DNA of 51,474 nucleotides from assembly GCF_000802365.1 (NCBI RefSeq), contig NZ_JSZE01000043.1, positions 1-51,474 of the forward strand. Reading direction: 5' to 3'. The position numbers and the translations under genes were made by a program. Under the pieces are notes generated by a model. The model saw nothing but the letters and a program-made list of their open reading frames with translations. It had not been told where the DNA came from and did not search any database. The first letter of the stretch is position 1, and every line of letters begins with the position of its first letter. Below, one piece after another: positions 1 through 8,818 of this stretch. The DNA is from Xanthomonas cannabis pv. cannabis. Lineage in GTDB: Bacteria; Pseudomonadota; Gammaproteobacteria; Xanthomonadales; Xanthomonadaceae.

Positions 1-1320
1 ATCGCCCTGATCCTGTTGAACGGCTTCTTCGCCATGTCGGAGATGTCGTTGATGACCTCGCGCAAGAGCCGCCTGAAGCAGATGGCCGGCTCCAGCAAGC
101 GCGCCGCACGGGCGCTGGCCCTGGCCGAAAGCCCCGAGAACTTTCTGTCCACGGTCCAGATCGGCATCACCCTGATCGGCATCCTGACCGGCGTGTTCGG
201 CGGCGAAGCCATCGGCGAGGCGATCAGCAGCTGGCTGCAGGGCGTGTTCCCGGCGTTGTCTGCCTCGTTCGAGCTGGTCGGCAAGCCGCGCCCCTACTCG
301 GTGGTGATCGGCAGCACCCTGGCCGTGGCGCTGATCACCTTCCTGACGTTGATCTTTGGCGAGCTGGTGCCCAAGCGGCTGGCGCTGCGCAACTCCGAGG
401 ACATCGCCGGGGTGGTCGCGGTGCCGATGACCTGGCTGGCCAGGATCGCCGCGCCCGGCGTGTGGGTACTGGCACGCTCCACCCGGCTGGTGCTGCGCAT
501 GCTGGGCATGGGCAAGGACGAATCGGCATCGGTGACCGAAGAAGAGATCCGCATGCTGGTGGCCGAAAGCCACGAGGCCGGCGTGATCGACGCGCACGAG
601 CGCGACATGATGAATCGCGTGATGCGGCTGGGCGACCGGACCGCCGACAGTCTGATGACCCCGCGCAACCGCATCGCCTGGCTGGATGCCAATGCCGAAC
701 CGGAACGTAACTTTGCGGTGATGCGCGAGCACGAATTCTCGCGTTACCCCGTGTACCGCGGCAGCGACCAGGACATTGCCGGGGTCCTGGAAGTCAAATC
801 GCTGGTCACGCGCATGGGCGGGCACGGCGAGAACCTGTTCCAGGCGCTGCGCGAGACCCTGTTCGTGTCCGAATCCACGCACGCGATGAAGCTGCTGGAG
901 ATCTTTCGCGAAGAACAGCAGTCGATGGCCCTGGTGGTCGACGAATATGGCGAGATCCGCGGCCTGGTGACCATCAGCGACCTGATGGGTGCGGTGGTCG
1001 GCCGTCTGCAGGCGGTGGAAAATACCGACGAAGATGCGCTGGTGGTGACGCGCGCGGATGGCTCGCTGCTGATCGATGGCTCGCTGCCGGTGGAAGAGCT
1101 GCGCGAGGTGCTGGGTGCCGAACTGCCGGATGCCGACGAAGGCGACTACCACACGCTGGCCGGGCTCTGCATTTATTACTTCGGCCGGATTCCGCAGGCC
1201 GGCGAATTCTTCGACTGGGCGGGCTGGCGGATCGAGATTGTGGATCTGGACGGGGCGCGCGTGGACAAGTTGTTGCTGAGCCGCGTCGGCGACGAGGGCA
1301 GCGATGACATCGTCGGATAA
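1..1320 (+). CDS. CNNM/CorC-type membrane protein with CBS domains (5' end outside window)
   Basis: The reading frame is open from base 1, so the gene begins upstream and lacks a few N-terminal residues here; the first ATG in the window (16) is internal to the family's opening helix (ILLNGFFAMSE). It reads as a DUF21/CNNM transmembrane domain (about residues 1-165), two CBS domains (about 195-330, with the CBS-type stretch VVDEYGEIRGLVTISDL) and a C-terminal CorC_HlyC domain (about 350-430). Family members sit in the inner membrane and are linked to Mg/Co efflux or ion homeostasis; the older name hemolysin is misleading. The 3' end overlaps the next gene by 17 bp, which suggests co-transcription. 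Family call firm; substrate unknown. Confidence 0.9.
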   Translation: MALILLNGFFAMSEMSLMTSRKSRLKQMAGSSKRAARALALAESPENFLSTVQIGITLIGILTGVFGGEAIGEAISSWLQGVFPALSASFELVGKPRPYSVVIGSTLAVALITFLTLIFGELVPKRLALRNSEDIAGVVAVPMTWLARIAAPGVWVLARSTRLVLRMLGMGKDESASVTEEEIRMLVAESHEAGVIDAHERDMMNRVMRLGDRTADSLMTPRNRIAWLDANAEPERNFAVMREHEFSRYPVYRGSDQDIAGVLEVKSLVTRMGGHGENLFQALRETLFVSESTHAMKLLEIFREEQQSMALVVDEYGEIRGLVTISDLMGAVVGRLQAVENTDEDALVVTRADGSLLIDGSLPVEELREVLGAELPDADEGDYHTLAGLCIYYFGRIPQAGEFFDWAGWRIEIVDLDGARVDKLLLSRVGDEGSDDIVG

Positions 1321-1975
1321 CGGCGCGCCGCCTTCGGAGGACGCCGGCAGCGAACAGATGCGTTACCGCAATGAAGGAATCCGCAGCCTGCTGGCGGCCT
1401 TCAGCGACGGCGACCCGGAGCACGTGCTGCGCGTGCGCGAGATCCTGGCCGATCTGCAGCAGAGCGCATTCGGCGTGTTCCTGTTCCTGGCGATCCTGCC
1501 ATCCTTCATTCCCATTCCCGGCGTGGCCGGCGGCATCAGCGGCCCGCTGACGGTATTGATCGGCCTGCAGATGATGTGTTGCCTGCGCAAGCCCTGGGTG
1601 CCGGGGTTCATCGGCGACCGTGGCCCGAAGCGGCGCACCAGCCAGCGCTTCGTGGCGAAGCTGGCGCCGACCCTGCAGCGGCTGGACCGTCTGCTCAGGC
1701 CACGCCTGCATGGTGTGCTGGACCGCATGCCGGCGCAGGTGTTCACCGGGGCGCTGCTGGTGCTGGTTGGCGTCCTGCTGACGTTGCCGATCCCGTTCAC
1801 CAACTATCTGTTCGGGCTGATTCTGCTGCTGTTTGCGCTGGCCCTGCTGGAGCGCGATGGCGCCCTGATGCTGGCGGGCTGGGCGGCGGCATTGATCTCG
1901 ATTTCCGTGTTCGGCGTGACCTCGGATCAGTTGGTGGACCTGATTCGCGGCTGGTGGCCGGTGGCCTGGCGTTGA
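1304..1975 (+). CDS. ExoD-like exopolysaccharide synthesis protein
   Basis: A 223-residue membrane protein whose ATG lies inside the 3' end of the preceding CNNM gene (17-bp overlap, different frame), so translational coupling is likely. The N-terminal third is charged and soluble. It is followed by hydrophobic segments with the ExoD-family stretches FLAILPSFIPIPGVAGG and LLTLPIPFTNYLFGLILLL, and a C-terminal pair of helices. ExoD proteins were first linked to exopolysaccharide production in rhizobia, but their biochemical role is unknown. There is no polysaccharide gene next to it; the cluster further along the window is 3.7 kb away behind unrelated genes. Family assignment is by pattern recognition. 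Confidence 0.8.
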   Translation: MTSSDNGAPPSEDAGSEQMRYRNEGIRSLLAAFSDGDPEHVLRVREILADLQQSAFGVFLFLAILPSFIPIPGVAGGISGPLTVLIGLQMMCCLRKPWVPGFIGDRGPKRRTSQRFVAKLAPTLQRLDRLLRPRLHGVLDRMPAQVFTGALLVLVGVLLTLPIPFTNYLFGLILLLFALALLERDGALMLAGWAAALISISVFGVTSDQLVDLIRGWWPVAWR

Positions 1976-2363
1976 GACTGCGGTCACCGGCGGGCATTGG
2001 TGTGCGCTCGCTGATGTAGCTTGGCTGCGCGTGTGTCGGTGGTGGGGCGTGCGGTGTGCTGGCCTGCGGAGGTTTGGCGACGGTGTTGACTGAGCTGGCT
2101 TGGTGGAACTGTCTTGACCGCTCTCCGCAGCGCCGATCTGTTTCCCGGCGCTGACGTGTTGCGAGCGACCTTACCCTCACCCCAACCCCTCTCCCGCAGG
2201 AGAGGGGCTCACACGCGTTGCGCGCGGTTGGGCGATCTGGTTTCAGGGCTACGCCACGCGCCTTGCGCGCAGTCTTGCGCTACACGTACCAGGAACGTGC
2301 AAGGCCCTTCGCTCTTGCTTGGCAAGGGGTTGATCGTCGTCGCTACACCCGCTCAGGTGTTGC
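1976..2363. other. Intergenic region between convergent genes
   Basis: 388 bp between the plus-strand ExoD-like gene and the minus-strand pyridoxamine-oxidase-fold gene. No reading frame here has credible protein character. The only recognisable structure is the hairpin repeat at 2170-2207, which could also act as a terminator for either side although no T-run follows it. Confidence 0.6.
2170..2207 (+). repeat. REP-like intergenic hairpin repeat, copy 1
   Basis: The element reads CTTACCCTCA followed by a perfect 9-bp inverted repeat (CCCTCTCC-type arm at 2186-2194, loop CGCA, complementary arm 2199-2207). The CTTACCCTCA box is the exact reverse complement of TGAGGGTAAG in the element at 4078-4124, so the two are inverted members of one family. 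Such palindromic units are common between genes in xanthomonads (established generally; copy number not tested here). Confidence 0.7.
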
Positions 2364-2864
2364 TTACTTCAGATCGACCACGCGGTTGTCCGAAAGGCTG
2401 GCAGTGTCGTCGGTCACGGCGGTCATGACGAAGTACAAGGCCTTGCCGAGCAGGCCGCTCGGGCCGTCCCAATATTCGGCCGATTCGGCGCGCACATGGA
2501 TCAGGCGCAGGTTGGGGTCTTCCTTGCCACCGGGGAAAAATACCTTCATTGCCGGCGACCACAATGCATCGATCTTGGCGCGGTCGTGGACGACGCGCGC
2601 GGTTCCGGCGACCGACACATAGGTGTTCCTGGAGGCCGACGCGTAGGCCACGTTGACGCGCGGGTCGGCGGCGATCTCGGCCACCTTCGGGCTGTCGGCC
2701 GCGGTGGCGAACCACAGGTCGCCATCGAATTCCACTTCCTGCGTGCCCAGCGGACGGCTGACCAGCTTGCCGTCCGCCGACACGGTGGTGAACATCGCGA
2801 TGTCCACACCGCGAATTAATTCCGCCAACTGCTTGATGCTGTCGCTGCGATCCTGAAATTGCAT
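2364..2864 (-). CDS. Pyridoxamine 5'-phosphate oxidase-fold protein (general stress protein 26-like)
   Basis: 166 residues with the split-barrel flavin-binding fold: an N-terminal helix (IKQLAELIRG), the strand series AMFTTVSADGKLVSRPL and GDLWFATAADSPKVAEIA, then VNVAYASASRNTYVSVAGTA and the family end with DGPSGLLGKALYFV. This resembles the small pyridoxamine-oxidase-like proteins called general stress protein 26, which bind FMN or FAD rather than make pyridoxal phosphate. A family member in Xanthomonas citri has been studied as a flavin-binding stress protein (from memory). The ATG at 2864 is preceded by a purine-rich AGGAAGGCAGG. It lies 60 bp downstream of the LLM oxidoreductase on the same strand, so the two may be co-transcribed. 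Confidence 0.8.
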   Translation of the reverse strand: MQFQDRSDSIKQLAELIRGVDIAMFTTVSADGKLVSRPLGTQEVEFDGDLWFATAADSPKVAEIAADPRVNVAYASASRNTYVSVAGTARVVHDRAKIDALWSPAMKVFFPGGKEDPNLRLIHVRAESAEYWDGPSGLLGKALYFVMTAVTDDTASLSDNRVVDLK

Positions 2865-2924
2865 GCCTGCCTTCCTGATGGAGATGCACGCATCTGAGCG
2901 GATCGCCGCGCAAAGCGACGTGAA

Positions 2925-3926
2925 TCACGCAGTGGTCACGTCCAGCTCGCGGCAGGCAGCGGCCGCGAGCTCGAACGAGCGCAGACGTGCGCTGTGGTCG
3001 TAGATGTTGGCAGTGAACAACAACTCATCGGGCGCATGCCGCTCGATGAAGGCCGCCACGCCGTGCGCCACCTGCTCCGCATCGCCCAGCACCGTGCATG
3101 CAAGCGCGCGCTCCACGCCGGCGCGCTCGTGCGGCTGCCAGAAGGCGTCGATGTCATCGATCGGCGGCGGAATCTTGCCGGGCCTGCCACGTCGCAGATT
3201 CACGAAACTCTGCTGCTGGGTGGTGAACAGGCGCCGCGCCTGCGCCTCGGTGTCGGCCGCCACCACGTTCAGCGCAAGCATCGCGTGCGGCTTGGCCAGC
3301 TGCGCGGACGGGCGGAATTCGCGGCGGTAGATCGCCACCGCTTCGTCCATCGCGTCGGGCGCGAAGTGCGAGGCAAATGCGAACGACAAGCCCATCGCCG
3401 CCGCCAGCCGCGCACTGAACAGGCTGGACCCCAGCAGCCACACCGGCACGTCCAGGCCGGCACCGGGAACCGCCTGTACCAGCTGTCCCGGCACGGCGGG
3501 CGCGAAGTAACGCAACAACTCCGCCACATCCTGCGGGAACTGGTCGGCGCTATCGAAATAACGGCGCAAGGCACGCGCGGTCGGCTGGTCGGTGCCGGGC
3601 GCGCGGCCCAGCCCCAGGTCGATGCGCTGCGGATACAGCGAGGCCAGCGTGCCGAATTGCTCGGCCACCTGCAGCGGGGCGTGGTTGGGCAACATGATGC
3701 CGCCGGCACCGACACGAATGGTCTTGGTGCCCCCGGCCACATGACCGATCAGCACGGCGGTGGCCGCGCTGGCGATCCCGGGCATGTTGTGGTGCTCGGC
3801 CAGCCAGTAACGCTGGTAGCCCCAGCGCTCGGCGTGTTGCGCCAGATCGAGCATGTTGGCGAAGGCGTGGGTGGTGTCGCTGCCTTCGCAGACGGGCGCC
3901 AGGTCGAGCACGGAAATGGGCGTCAT
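2925..3926 (-). CDS. LLM-class flavin-dependent oxidoreductase
   Basis: A 333-residue TIM-barrel protein of the luciferase-like monooxygenase superfamily. Visible family features are [18 protein letters not shown] at the start, the stretch [17 protein letters not shown], the glycine-rich [20 protein letters not shown] and [19 protein letters not shown], which is the typical FMN-pocket region of this subgroup (often annotated 'MsnO8 family'). It should use reduced FMN for an oxygenation or reduction of an unknown substrate. It is the first gene of a likely two-gene unit with the flavin-fold protein at 2364-2864. The unit is bracketed by two inverted REP-like repeats. Confidence 0.85.
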   Translation of the reverse strand: MTPISVLDLAPVCEGSDTTHAFANMLDLAQHAERWGYQRYWLAEHHNMPGIASAATAVLIGHVAGGTKTIRVGAGGIMLPNHAPLQVAEQFGTLASLYPQRIDLGLGRAPGTDQPTARALRRYFDSADQFPQDVAELLRYFAPAVPGQLVQAVPGAGLDVPVWLLGSSLFSARLAAAMGLSFAFASHFAPDAMDEAVAIYRREFRPSAQLAKPHAMLALNVVAADTEAQARRLFTTQQQSFVNLRRGRPGKIPPPIDDIDAFWQPHERAGVERALACTVLGDAEQVAHGVAAFIERHAPDELLFTANIYDHSARLRSFELAAAACRELDVTTA

Positions 3927-4296
3927 CGGATGGCTCCGGAGGAATGATGTGCAGGAAATGGGGCTGCCCGGCGGGGATTGCCAGCGGTTTCACGGGCGTT
4001 GAGGGGATTACAGCATTCCAGCAGTCGGACAACGGGTGGGTTGTGGGACCGAGTATTCTCCGGCGGGAGGGGCTATCCCTTCTCCCTCCGGGAGAAGGTG
4101 GCGCGTAGCGCCGGATGAGGGTAAGGGCGAAGCTTGGTGGACCTTGGATGCACGCTTGTCGTGCTGTCCGCTGGTGTTCGCATGCCCAGCGCCATCTTGC
4201 CTGCAGGCGAACGCCTTGACTGCGCCGCGAAGCGTTGCCGCTGTGGGTTCTGGGCACTGCCTATGATGGCGACGCTCCGTCTACGACTGGCTGCAC
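3927..4296. other. Intergenic region between divergent LLM and MFS genes
   Basis: 370 bp separating divergently transcribed genes, so it must hold promoters in both directions. No clear sigma-70 pair stands out. The right half carries the double-hairpin repeat at 4078-4124. Reading frames that cross it are shadows of the MFS gene. Confidence 0.5.
4078..4124 (+). repeat. REP-like double-hairpin intergenic repeat, copy 2
   Basis: Two adjacent hairpins: a 9-bp stem (CCTTCTCCC at 4078-4086, loop TCC, complement 4090-4098) and a 5-bp stem GGCGC/GCGCC (4100-4112), followed by TGAGGGTAAG. The end box matches copy 1 (2170-2207) in inverted orientation. Confidence 0.75.
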
Positions 4297-5706
4297 ATGT
4301 CTCCGATTGCCGCGCCTGCCCCTGTACCGCCCTCGCCTTCCGCGCAGATTGCAGCGAGGATCGATCGCTTGCCGGCCAGCGCCACGCTGTGGCGGCTGGT
4401 TGGCCTGCTGGCGCTGGGCGGCTTCTTCGAGCTGTACGACCTGTTCCAGACTGCCTACATCAGCCCCGGGCTGATTGCCGACGGCATCTTTGCCAGCGGT
4501 GCCGACGGCGCGTTTGGCATGTCCGATCAGGCCGCGTTCGCGGCGGCGACCTTCCTGGGCCTGTTTGTCGGTGCCGCGCTGCTGAGCCCGTTTGCCGATC
4601 GCTTCGGGCGCCGCCCGGTGTTCACCTTTGCGCTGGTCTGGTACACCGCCGCGACCGTGGCGATGGGGCTGCAAAACACCGCCACCGGCGTGATCGTGCT
4701 GCGCTTTCTGGTTGGCATCGGGCTGGGCATCGAGCTGGTCACCATCGATACCTACCTGTCAGAACTGGTGCCGCGGCACATGCGCAGCGCGGCGTTCGCA
4801 TTCGCGTTCTTCGTGCAGTTTCTGGCGGTACCCGCCGTCGCCCTGGCCGCCTGGCTGCTGGTGCCGCACGCCCCGCTGGGCGTCAGCGGCTGGCGCTGGG
4901 TAGTGCTGCTGAGCGGCGTGTTTGCGTTGGCGATCTGGTGGTTGCGCAGCCGCCTGCCGGAATCGGCGCGCTGGCTGGCTGCGCAGGGCCGCCACGCCGA
5001 AGCGGACGCGGTGCTGGCGCAACTGGAAGCCCGCTGCATGCGCGATCTCGGCGCGCCGTTGCCGGCACCGCAGGCGGCCGCCGCGCGGCCGACCGACCGG
5101 ACACAGGTCTCGCGGTTGTGGCGCGCGCCGTATCGCGGCCGCATCGGCATGCTGGTGGTGTTCCATATTTTTCAGGCCATTGGCTTCTTCGGCTTCGGCA
5201 ACTGGCTGCCGGCGCTGATTGCCGCACAGGGCAACGGGGTGAGCAGGAGCCTGGGATATTCGTTTGCGATCTCGCTGGCCTACCCGCTGGCGCCGCTGCT
5301 ATTGCTGCGCGTTGCACAGCGCTGGGAAAACAAGTGGCAGATCACCGCATCGGCGCTGGGCGCGGTGGTGTTCGGGGTGGCGTTTTCGCTGCAGCAGCAG
5401 GCCATCGGCATGGTCTTGTGCGGCGCCATGATCGCGTTCTGCAATGCCTGGATGAGTTTTGCCTATCACGGGTACCAGGCCGAGCTGTTCCCCACCACAC
5501 TGCGCGCGCGTGCGGTGGGCTTCTGCTATTCGTTCAGTCGCCTGTCCACCGCGTTCAGCAGCGTATTGATCGGCTGGTTGCTGAGCCGGGTCGGCAGCGA
5601 CGGCGTGCTGGGCTTCATCGTGATCAGCATGTCGATCGTGGCGAGCGTGATCGCCGTGTTCGGCCCGCGCACGCGCAATCGTGCACTGGAAGACATCGCC
5701 GGTTAG
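4297..5706 (+). CDS. MFS transporter (sugar/aromatic-acid porter type)
   Basis: 469 residues with about 12 membrane segments. Major facilitator signatures are present: the loop 2-3 motif around DRFGRRPVF, the loop 5-6 motif LPESARWL and the late motif AELFPTTLRARAVG typical of the sugar-porter and metabolite/H+ symport families. A soluble N-terminal stretch of about 30 residues rich in Pro and Ala precedes helix 1. The substrate cannot be read from sequence. It ends convergently with the ABC exporter gene: the TAG at 5704-5706 overlaps that gene's TAA (5703-5705) on the other strand. No good ribosome binding site precedes the ATG, so the start is somewhat uncertain. Confidence 0.85.
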   Translation: MSPIAAPAPVPPSPSAQIAARIDRLPASATLWRLVGLLALGGFFELYDLFQTAYISPGLIADGIFASGADGAFGMSDQAAFAAATFLGLFVGAALLSPFADRFGRRPVFTFALVWYTAATVAMGLQNTATGVIVLRFLVGIGLGIELVTIDTYLSELVPRHMRSAAFAFAFFVQFLAVPAVALAAWLLVPHAPLGVSGWRWVVLLSGVFALAIWWLRSRLPESARWLAAQGRHAEADAVLAQLEARCMRDLGAPLPAPQAAAARPTDRTQVSRLWRAPYRGRIGMLVVFHIFQAIGFFGFGNWLPALIAAQGNGVSRSLGYSFAISLAYPLAPLLLLRVAQRWENKWQITASALGAVVFGVAFSLQQQAIGMVLCGAMIAFCNAWMSFAYHGYQAELFPTTLRARAVGFCYSFSRLSTAFSSVLIGWLLSRVGSDGVLGFIVISMSIVASVIAVFGPRTRNRALEDIAG

Positions 5707-7451
5707 CGGGCGCGCGGCGGCGCTGCGCGCATCATGCGCCGCGCGTGATGGCGACCGCTGCCCTGCGCCTGCCCGTCAGGCACGGCGCCCAAGGCCACCG
5801 TGCGGTCGGCCACCGCGGCCAGGCTGGTGCGGTGCGAGACCACGACCAGTGCCGTCTGCGGCAGACGCTGCCGCAGCATGCACAGCACCTGGTGCTCGGC
5901 ATCCGCATCCAGCGCGCTGGTGGCTTCATCCAGCACCGCCAGGGCGGGCTGGCGCAGCAACACCTGCGCCAATAACAACCGCTGTACCTCGCCCCCGGAC
6001 AGACGGCTGGGTTGCCCGTGGATGACGGTCTCAAGCCCCTGCCCCTCGCGCTGCAGGCGTGCGCGCAAACCGACGTCGCTCAGCGCGTCCCACATGCGCG
6101 CCTCCGGCACACCCGGCAGCGCCCAGTCCAGGCAATCGCGCACGCTGCGCTGCCACGGCCGCACGCCCTGCCCGAGGTAGGCGCCATGCCGGACCAGCTG
6201 CTGGTAGGCGGCAAAATCCAGCCGACGCCCCCCCATGTGTGCATCGAACAGCTGCGGTGATGTCTGCCCGGACAGCACGTCCATCAGGCTGCTCTTGCCG
6301 ATGCCGGACGGGCCCACGACCAGGGTCATTTCACCCGGCACCAGCACCAACGCGGCGATCTCCAACCGGGCCAGCGGCGGCGCCAGCGCAATGCGCTCGA
6401 TCTGCAGCGCGGCGGGCAGCGAGCGGGCGGCGACGGCAGACGCCGGGGCACGCGCGGCGCCCAGATCCACATGGCGCTGCCAAAGTTGCAGGGCCGGCCA
6501 GGCAGAGCGCAGTTGCTGCACGCTTTGCCGCGTGGTGACCAGGTACGGCAGCAGCCGCCCCAGCAGCAGGCTGACCGTGATCAGAGCGGCACGCTCGCCG
6601 CCTTGCCATAGATTGGCCAGCACCAGAATGCAGGCGATGGCGGCCACTGCCGTGAGTTCGAGCACCAGTCGGCTGCTGGCCACCAGTGCCTGCTGTTGTG
6701 CATAGCCCTGGCCCAGGCGCGCGGAGATGCGCTCGTAATGCCCGATTTCCACGTCCTCGCGCTGGAACGAGCGCACGTGGCGCAGACGCCGTGGAAAGTC
6801 CTCGCTCAACCAGAACAATTGCGTCATGTCGGCCACGTAGTCGCGGCTGATGCGCGCCTGCGCCGCGCTGCTGGAAAGGCGCAAACCCAGCCACGCCAGC
6901 AATGCCAGCAGCGGCGTGGCAAGCAGCAACGATGGTGCGATCAACACCGCAATGCACAGGCTCACGGCGGCCGTAATGCCGGCCACCAGCAACTGCAGCA
7001 CGGCACTGAAGCCCTGCGTTGCGATCTCGATGTTATAGGTCAGCACGTTGGCGATTTCGGCGGAGCTGGTACCCGCCAGCGCGGGCAGCGGCGCATCGAT
7101 CAGAGCGGTATGCACACGTCGGCGCAGGCCCAGCGCATAACGACTGGTCAACCTCGCCGCCAGCCGGGCGCCCTGCCAGCGCAGCGCGGCGAACACCAGG
7201 CTCACCAGCACAAACAGGCCGGCCTGCACCGGCAAACCACCCGGCACGGTGAGTCGATAGCCGGCCAGCTGCACGCCATGACCGGGCTGCACCAGCGGAA
7301 CCAGACACACCGCCACGATGCTGCCGACGCAGGCGGCCGCCAGCGACAACGCCACGTACGTCATCATCGATGGCACATCTGCCGGCACCAGCGTGCCGGC
7401 GAAGCGGCGCAGCACGGCCACGACGTCATGGCGAACGATGGCCCTGTGCAT
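5703..7451 (-). CDS. ABC exporter, fused membrane and ATPase domains
   Basis: About 582 residues from the ATG at 7451. The N-terminal half holds six membrane segments, starting with MTYVALSLAAACVGSIVAV. The C-terminal half is a complete ATPase: Walker A GPSGIGKSS, signature LSGGEVQRLL, Walker B LAVLDEATSALD and H-loop VVVSHRT. This is the half-transporter layout of peptide, lipid and toxin exporters. The frame stays open further upstream (ATG at 7535 gives 610 residues); I chose 7451 because the protein then starts about 30 residues before helix 1, as is usual. It follows the HPr-kinase-like gene on the same strand. Context suggests export of the cluster product. It contains no peptidase domain. 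Confidence 0.85.
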   Translation of the reverse strand: MHRAIVRHDVVAVLRRFAGTLVPADVPSMMTYVALSLAAACVGSIVAVCLVPLVQPGHGVQLAGYRLTVPGGLPVQAGLFVLVSLVFAALRWQGARLAARLTSRYALGLRRRVHTALIDAPLPALAGTSSAEIANVLTYNIEIATQGFSAVLQLLVAGITAAVSLCIAVLIAPSLLLATPLLALLAWLGLRLSSSAAQARISRDYVADMTQLFWLSEDFPRRLRHVRSFQREDVEIGHYERISARLGQGYAQQQALVASSRLVLELTAVAAIACILVLANLWQGGERAALITVSLLLGRLLPYLVTTRQSVQQLRSAWPALQLWQRHVDLGAARAPASAVAARSLPAALQIERIALAPPLARLEIAALVLVPGEMTLVVGPSGIGKSSLMDVLSGQTSPQLFDAHMGGRRLDFAAYQQLVRHGAYLGQGVRPWQRSVRDCLDWALPGVPEARMWDALSDVGLRARLQREGQGLETVIHGQPSRLSGGEVQRLLLAQVLLRQPALAVLDEATSALDADAEHQVLCMLRQRLPQTALVVVSHRTSLAAVADRTVALGAVPDGQAQGSGRHHARRMMRAAPPRAR

Positions 7452-7548
7452 CAGCAGCGCGCAACGTAGTGCAGCGCCGCGTCCGCAGCACTGCGACGTG
7501 CCGGGGCGGGCCGCGCGCAGTCTGCGCACGGCCATTGCGGCGGTGGGT

Positions 7549-8598
7549 TCATCGCAACACCTGCAGCACCGCCTCCAGCGAGGCCTGCGGCTGGGCGCCA
7601 CGACGCAGGGTCGACATGCCGATACGCTGCACCTGAGCGACAAACCGTTGCCACCCCGGCTGCCCGGCCGCGTACGGCTGGTCGCGCGCCAGGCACTCGG
7701 CGATCTGTGCGGTGGGTACCGGAACCAGACCCGGCGCGGAGGTGCTGGCCGATAGCGGGGAAAGCATCACCACCGCACACAGCTGCAACGGTGTGGGCGC
7801 CAGCGTGGCCTGACCATGACGGATGTCCACTTCGAACTTCTCCACGCCGCTGCGACGGACAATGGTGGGCGAAGCACTGATCCAGGCACGCGTGCGCGCA
7901 TCGACCAGCGCAAGCGCCTCGGGCCGCAGATGCAGAAAGTTGGCCACGCCGGTGGTCAGCAGGTTGTCCGGCGCGACGAACACGCCGTCTTCGGCAACGA
8001 ACTCCAGTCCATGCAGCAGGCAATGCAAGGCGAGCGTGGATTTCCCCGCGCCGCTGGCGCCCAACAACAGCACGCTGCGCCCACGCCGGCCGACGCAGGC
8101 CCCATGCAACGGCACCAGCCCCATGCCACGCGCGGCCAGCAGGAATACGGCGAACTCGATCAGTTCGTAACGTACGTGATAGGCGTGCGCCAGCATGTCC
8201 TCGGAGACCACCAGCACCGCGCGGCGCTCGGGCACCGAGAGCATCAGATAATTGCAGGCATCCATGACCCCGCAGACCAGCCCGCCGACGGCGTGCGTGC
8301 GCACCGGCGGCGGCACGGCAACACTGCCGTGCGAGACGCGCGGCAGCAGATCCATGCTGATGTGGAACTGCGGCGCGCCGGGCAGGTGATGCGCCGGCAA
8401 CCCGGCATACGCGGTATCGACCAGCGCCAGCAGCGCGTGACTGTCACTGCTGAAGTGGAACAGCGCACCGAGAATCTGCCGCTGCACGCTGAAACGACGC
8501 GGCCGCTGCTCGCCAAACGGATCGGCGGCCAGCACGCCCGGCGTGGCTGCGTGCGCGCCCGGCGGCATGTGTTGCGCCAATGCAGCCGACTGCGGCAT
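7549..8598 (-). CDS. HPr kinase-like protein (HprK-related)
   Basis: 349 residues from the ATG at 8598. A P-loop GASGAGKS lies at about residues 180-187, preceded by LHGACVG (His at about 166) and followed by FVAEDGVF, an arrangement seen in the C-terminal kinase domain of HPr kinase/phosphorylase and its relatives. The N-terminal part has no HprK regulatory domain that I recognise. Relatives without an HPr partner occur in peptide loci of the paeninodin type, where the kinase phosphorylates the precursor, and in so-called HPr-rel-A clusters (established families). Here it is followed by an exporter and lies divergent from a radical SAM gene, so I infer a product-tailoring or peptide-modifying kinase rather than carbon regulation. 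Confidence 0.8.
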   Translation of the reverse strand: MPQSAALAQHMPPGAHAATPGVLAADPFGEQRPRRFSVQRQILGALFHFSSDSHALLALVDTAYAGLPAHHLPGAPQFHISMDLLPRVSHGSVAVPPPVRTHAVGGLVCGVMDACNYLMLSVPERRAVLVVSEDMLAHAYHVRYELIEFAVFLLAARGMGLVPLHGACVGRRGRSVLLLGASGAGKSTLALHCLLHGLEFVAEDGVFVAPDNLLTTGVANFLHLRPEALALVDARTRAWISASPTIVRRSGVEKFEVDIRHGQATLAPTPLQLCAVVMLSPLSASTSAPGLVPVPTAQIAECLARDQPYAAGQPGWQRFVAQVQRIGMSTLRRGAQPQASLEAVLQVLR

Positions 8599-8648
8599 GC
8601 CTGTCCATCCATTGCTTCGATCAGCCGGTGGGTGCCGATTCGCTACAC

Positions 8649-8666
8649 AAAGGTTGCATCGACACA
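8649..8666 (+). promoter_or_regulatory. Shared cluster element, copy A (AAAGGTTGCATCG box)
   Basis: An 18-bp sequence, AAAGGTTGCATCGACACA, in the 220-bp gap between the divergent HPr-kinase-like gene (starts 8598, minus) and the radical SAM gene (starts 8819, plus). It matches 17 of 18 bases of the element at 23329-23346 upstream of fdtA. Its end lies about 150 bp before the radical SAM ATG; the fdtA copy is about 165 bp from its ATG. Function as an operator or promoter part is inferred. Confidence 0.5.
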
Positions 8667-8818
8667 GGTGATGCATCGCCGCGCCACCGTATCGCCGCTG
8701 GCAGCGCGACAGCGCAACCAAAGCCGCCTGCATGCGCACCTACTGCCGAGCCGAATGCCGGTGTCTGCGCACGCCGCCGCTGCGCGCCACCTGGCGACAG
8801 AACGAGAGCCTTGTGCAG

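Noticed and set aside
4134..5975. A 613-codon plus-strand frame overlapping the MFS gene
   Set aside because: The MFS frame has membrane helices and family motifs; this frame is Arg/Ala/Gly-rich and continues into the opposite-strand exporter.
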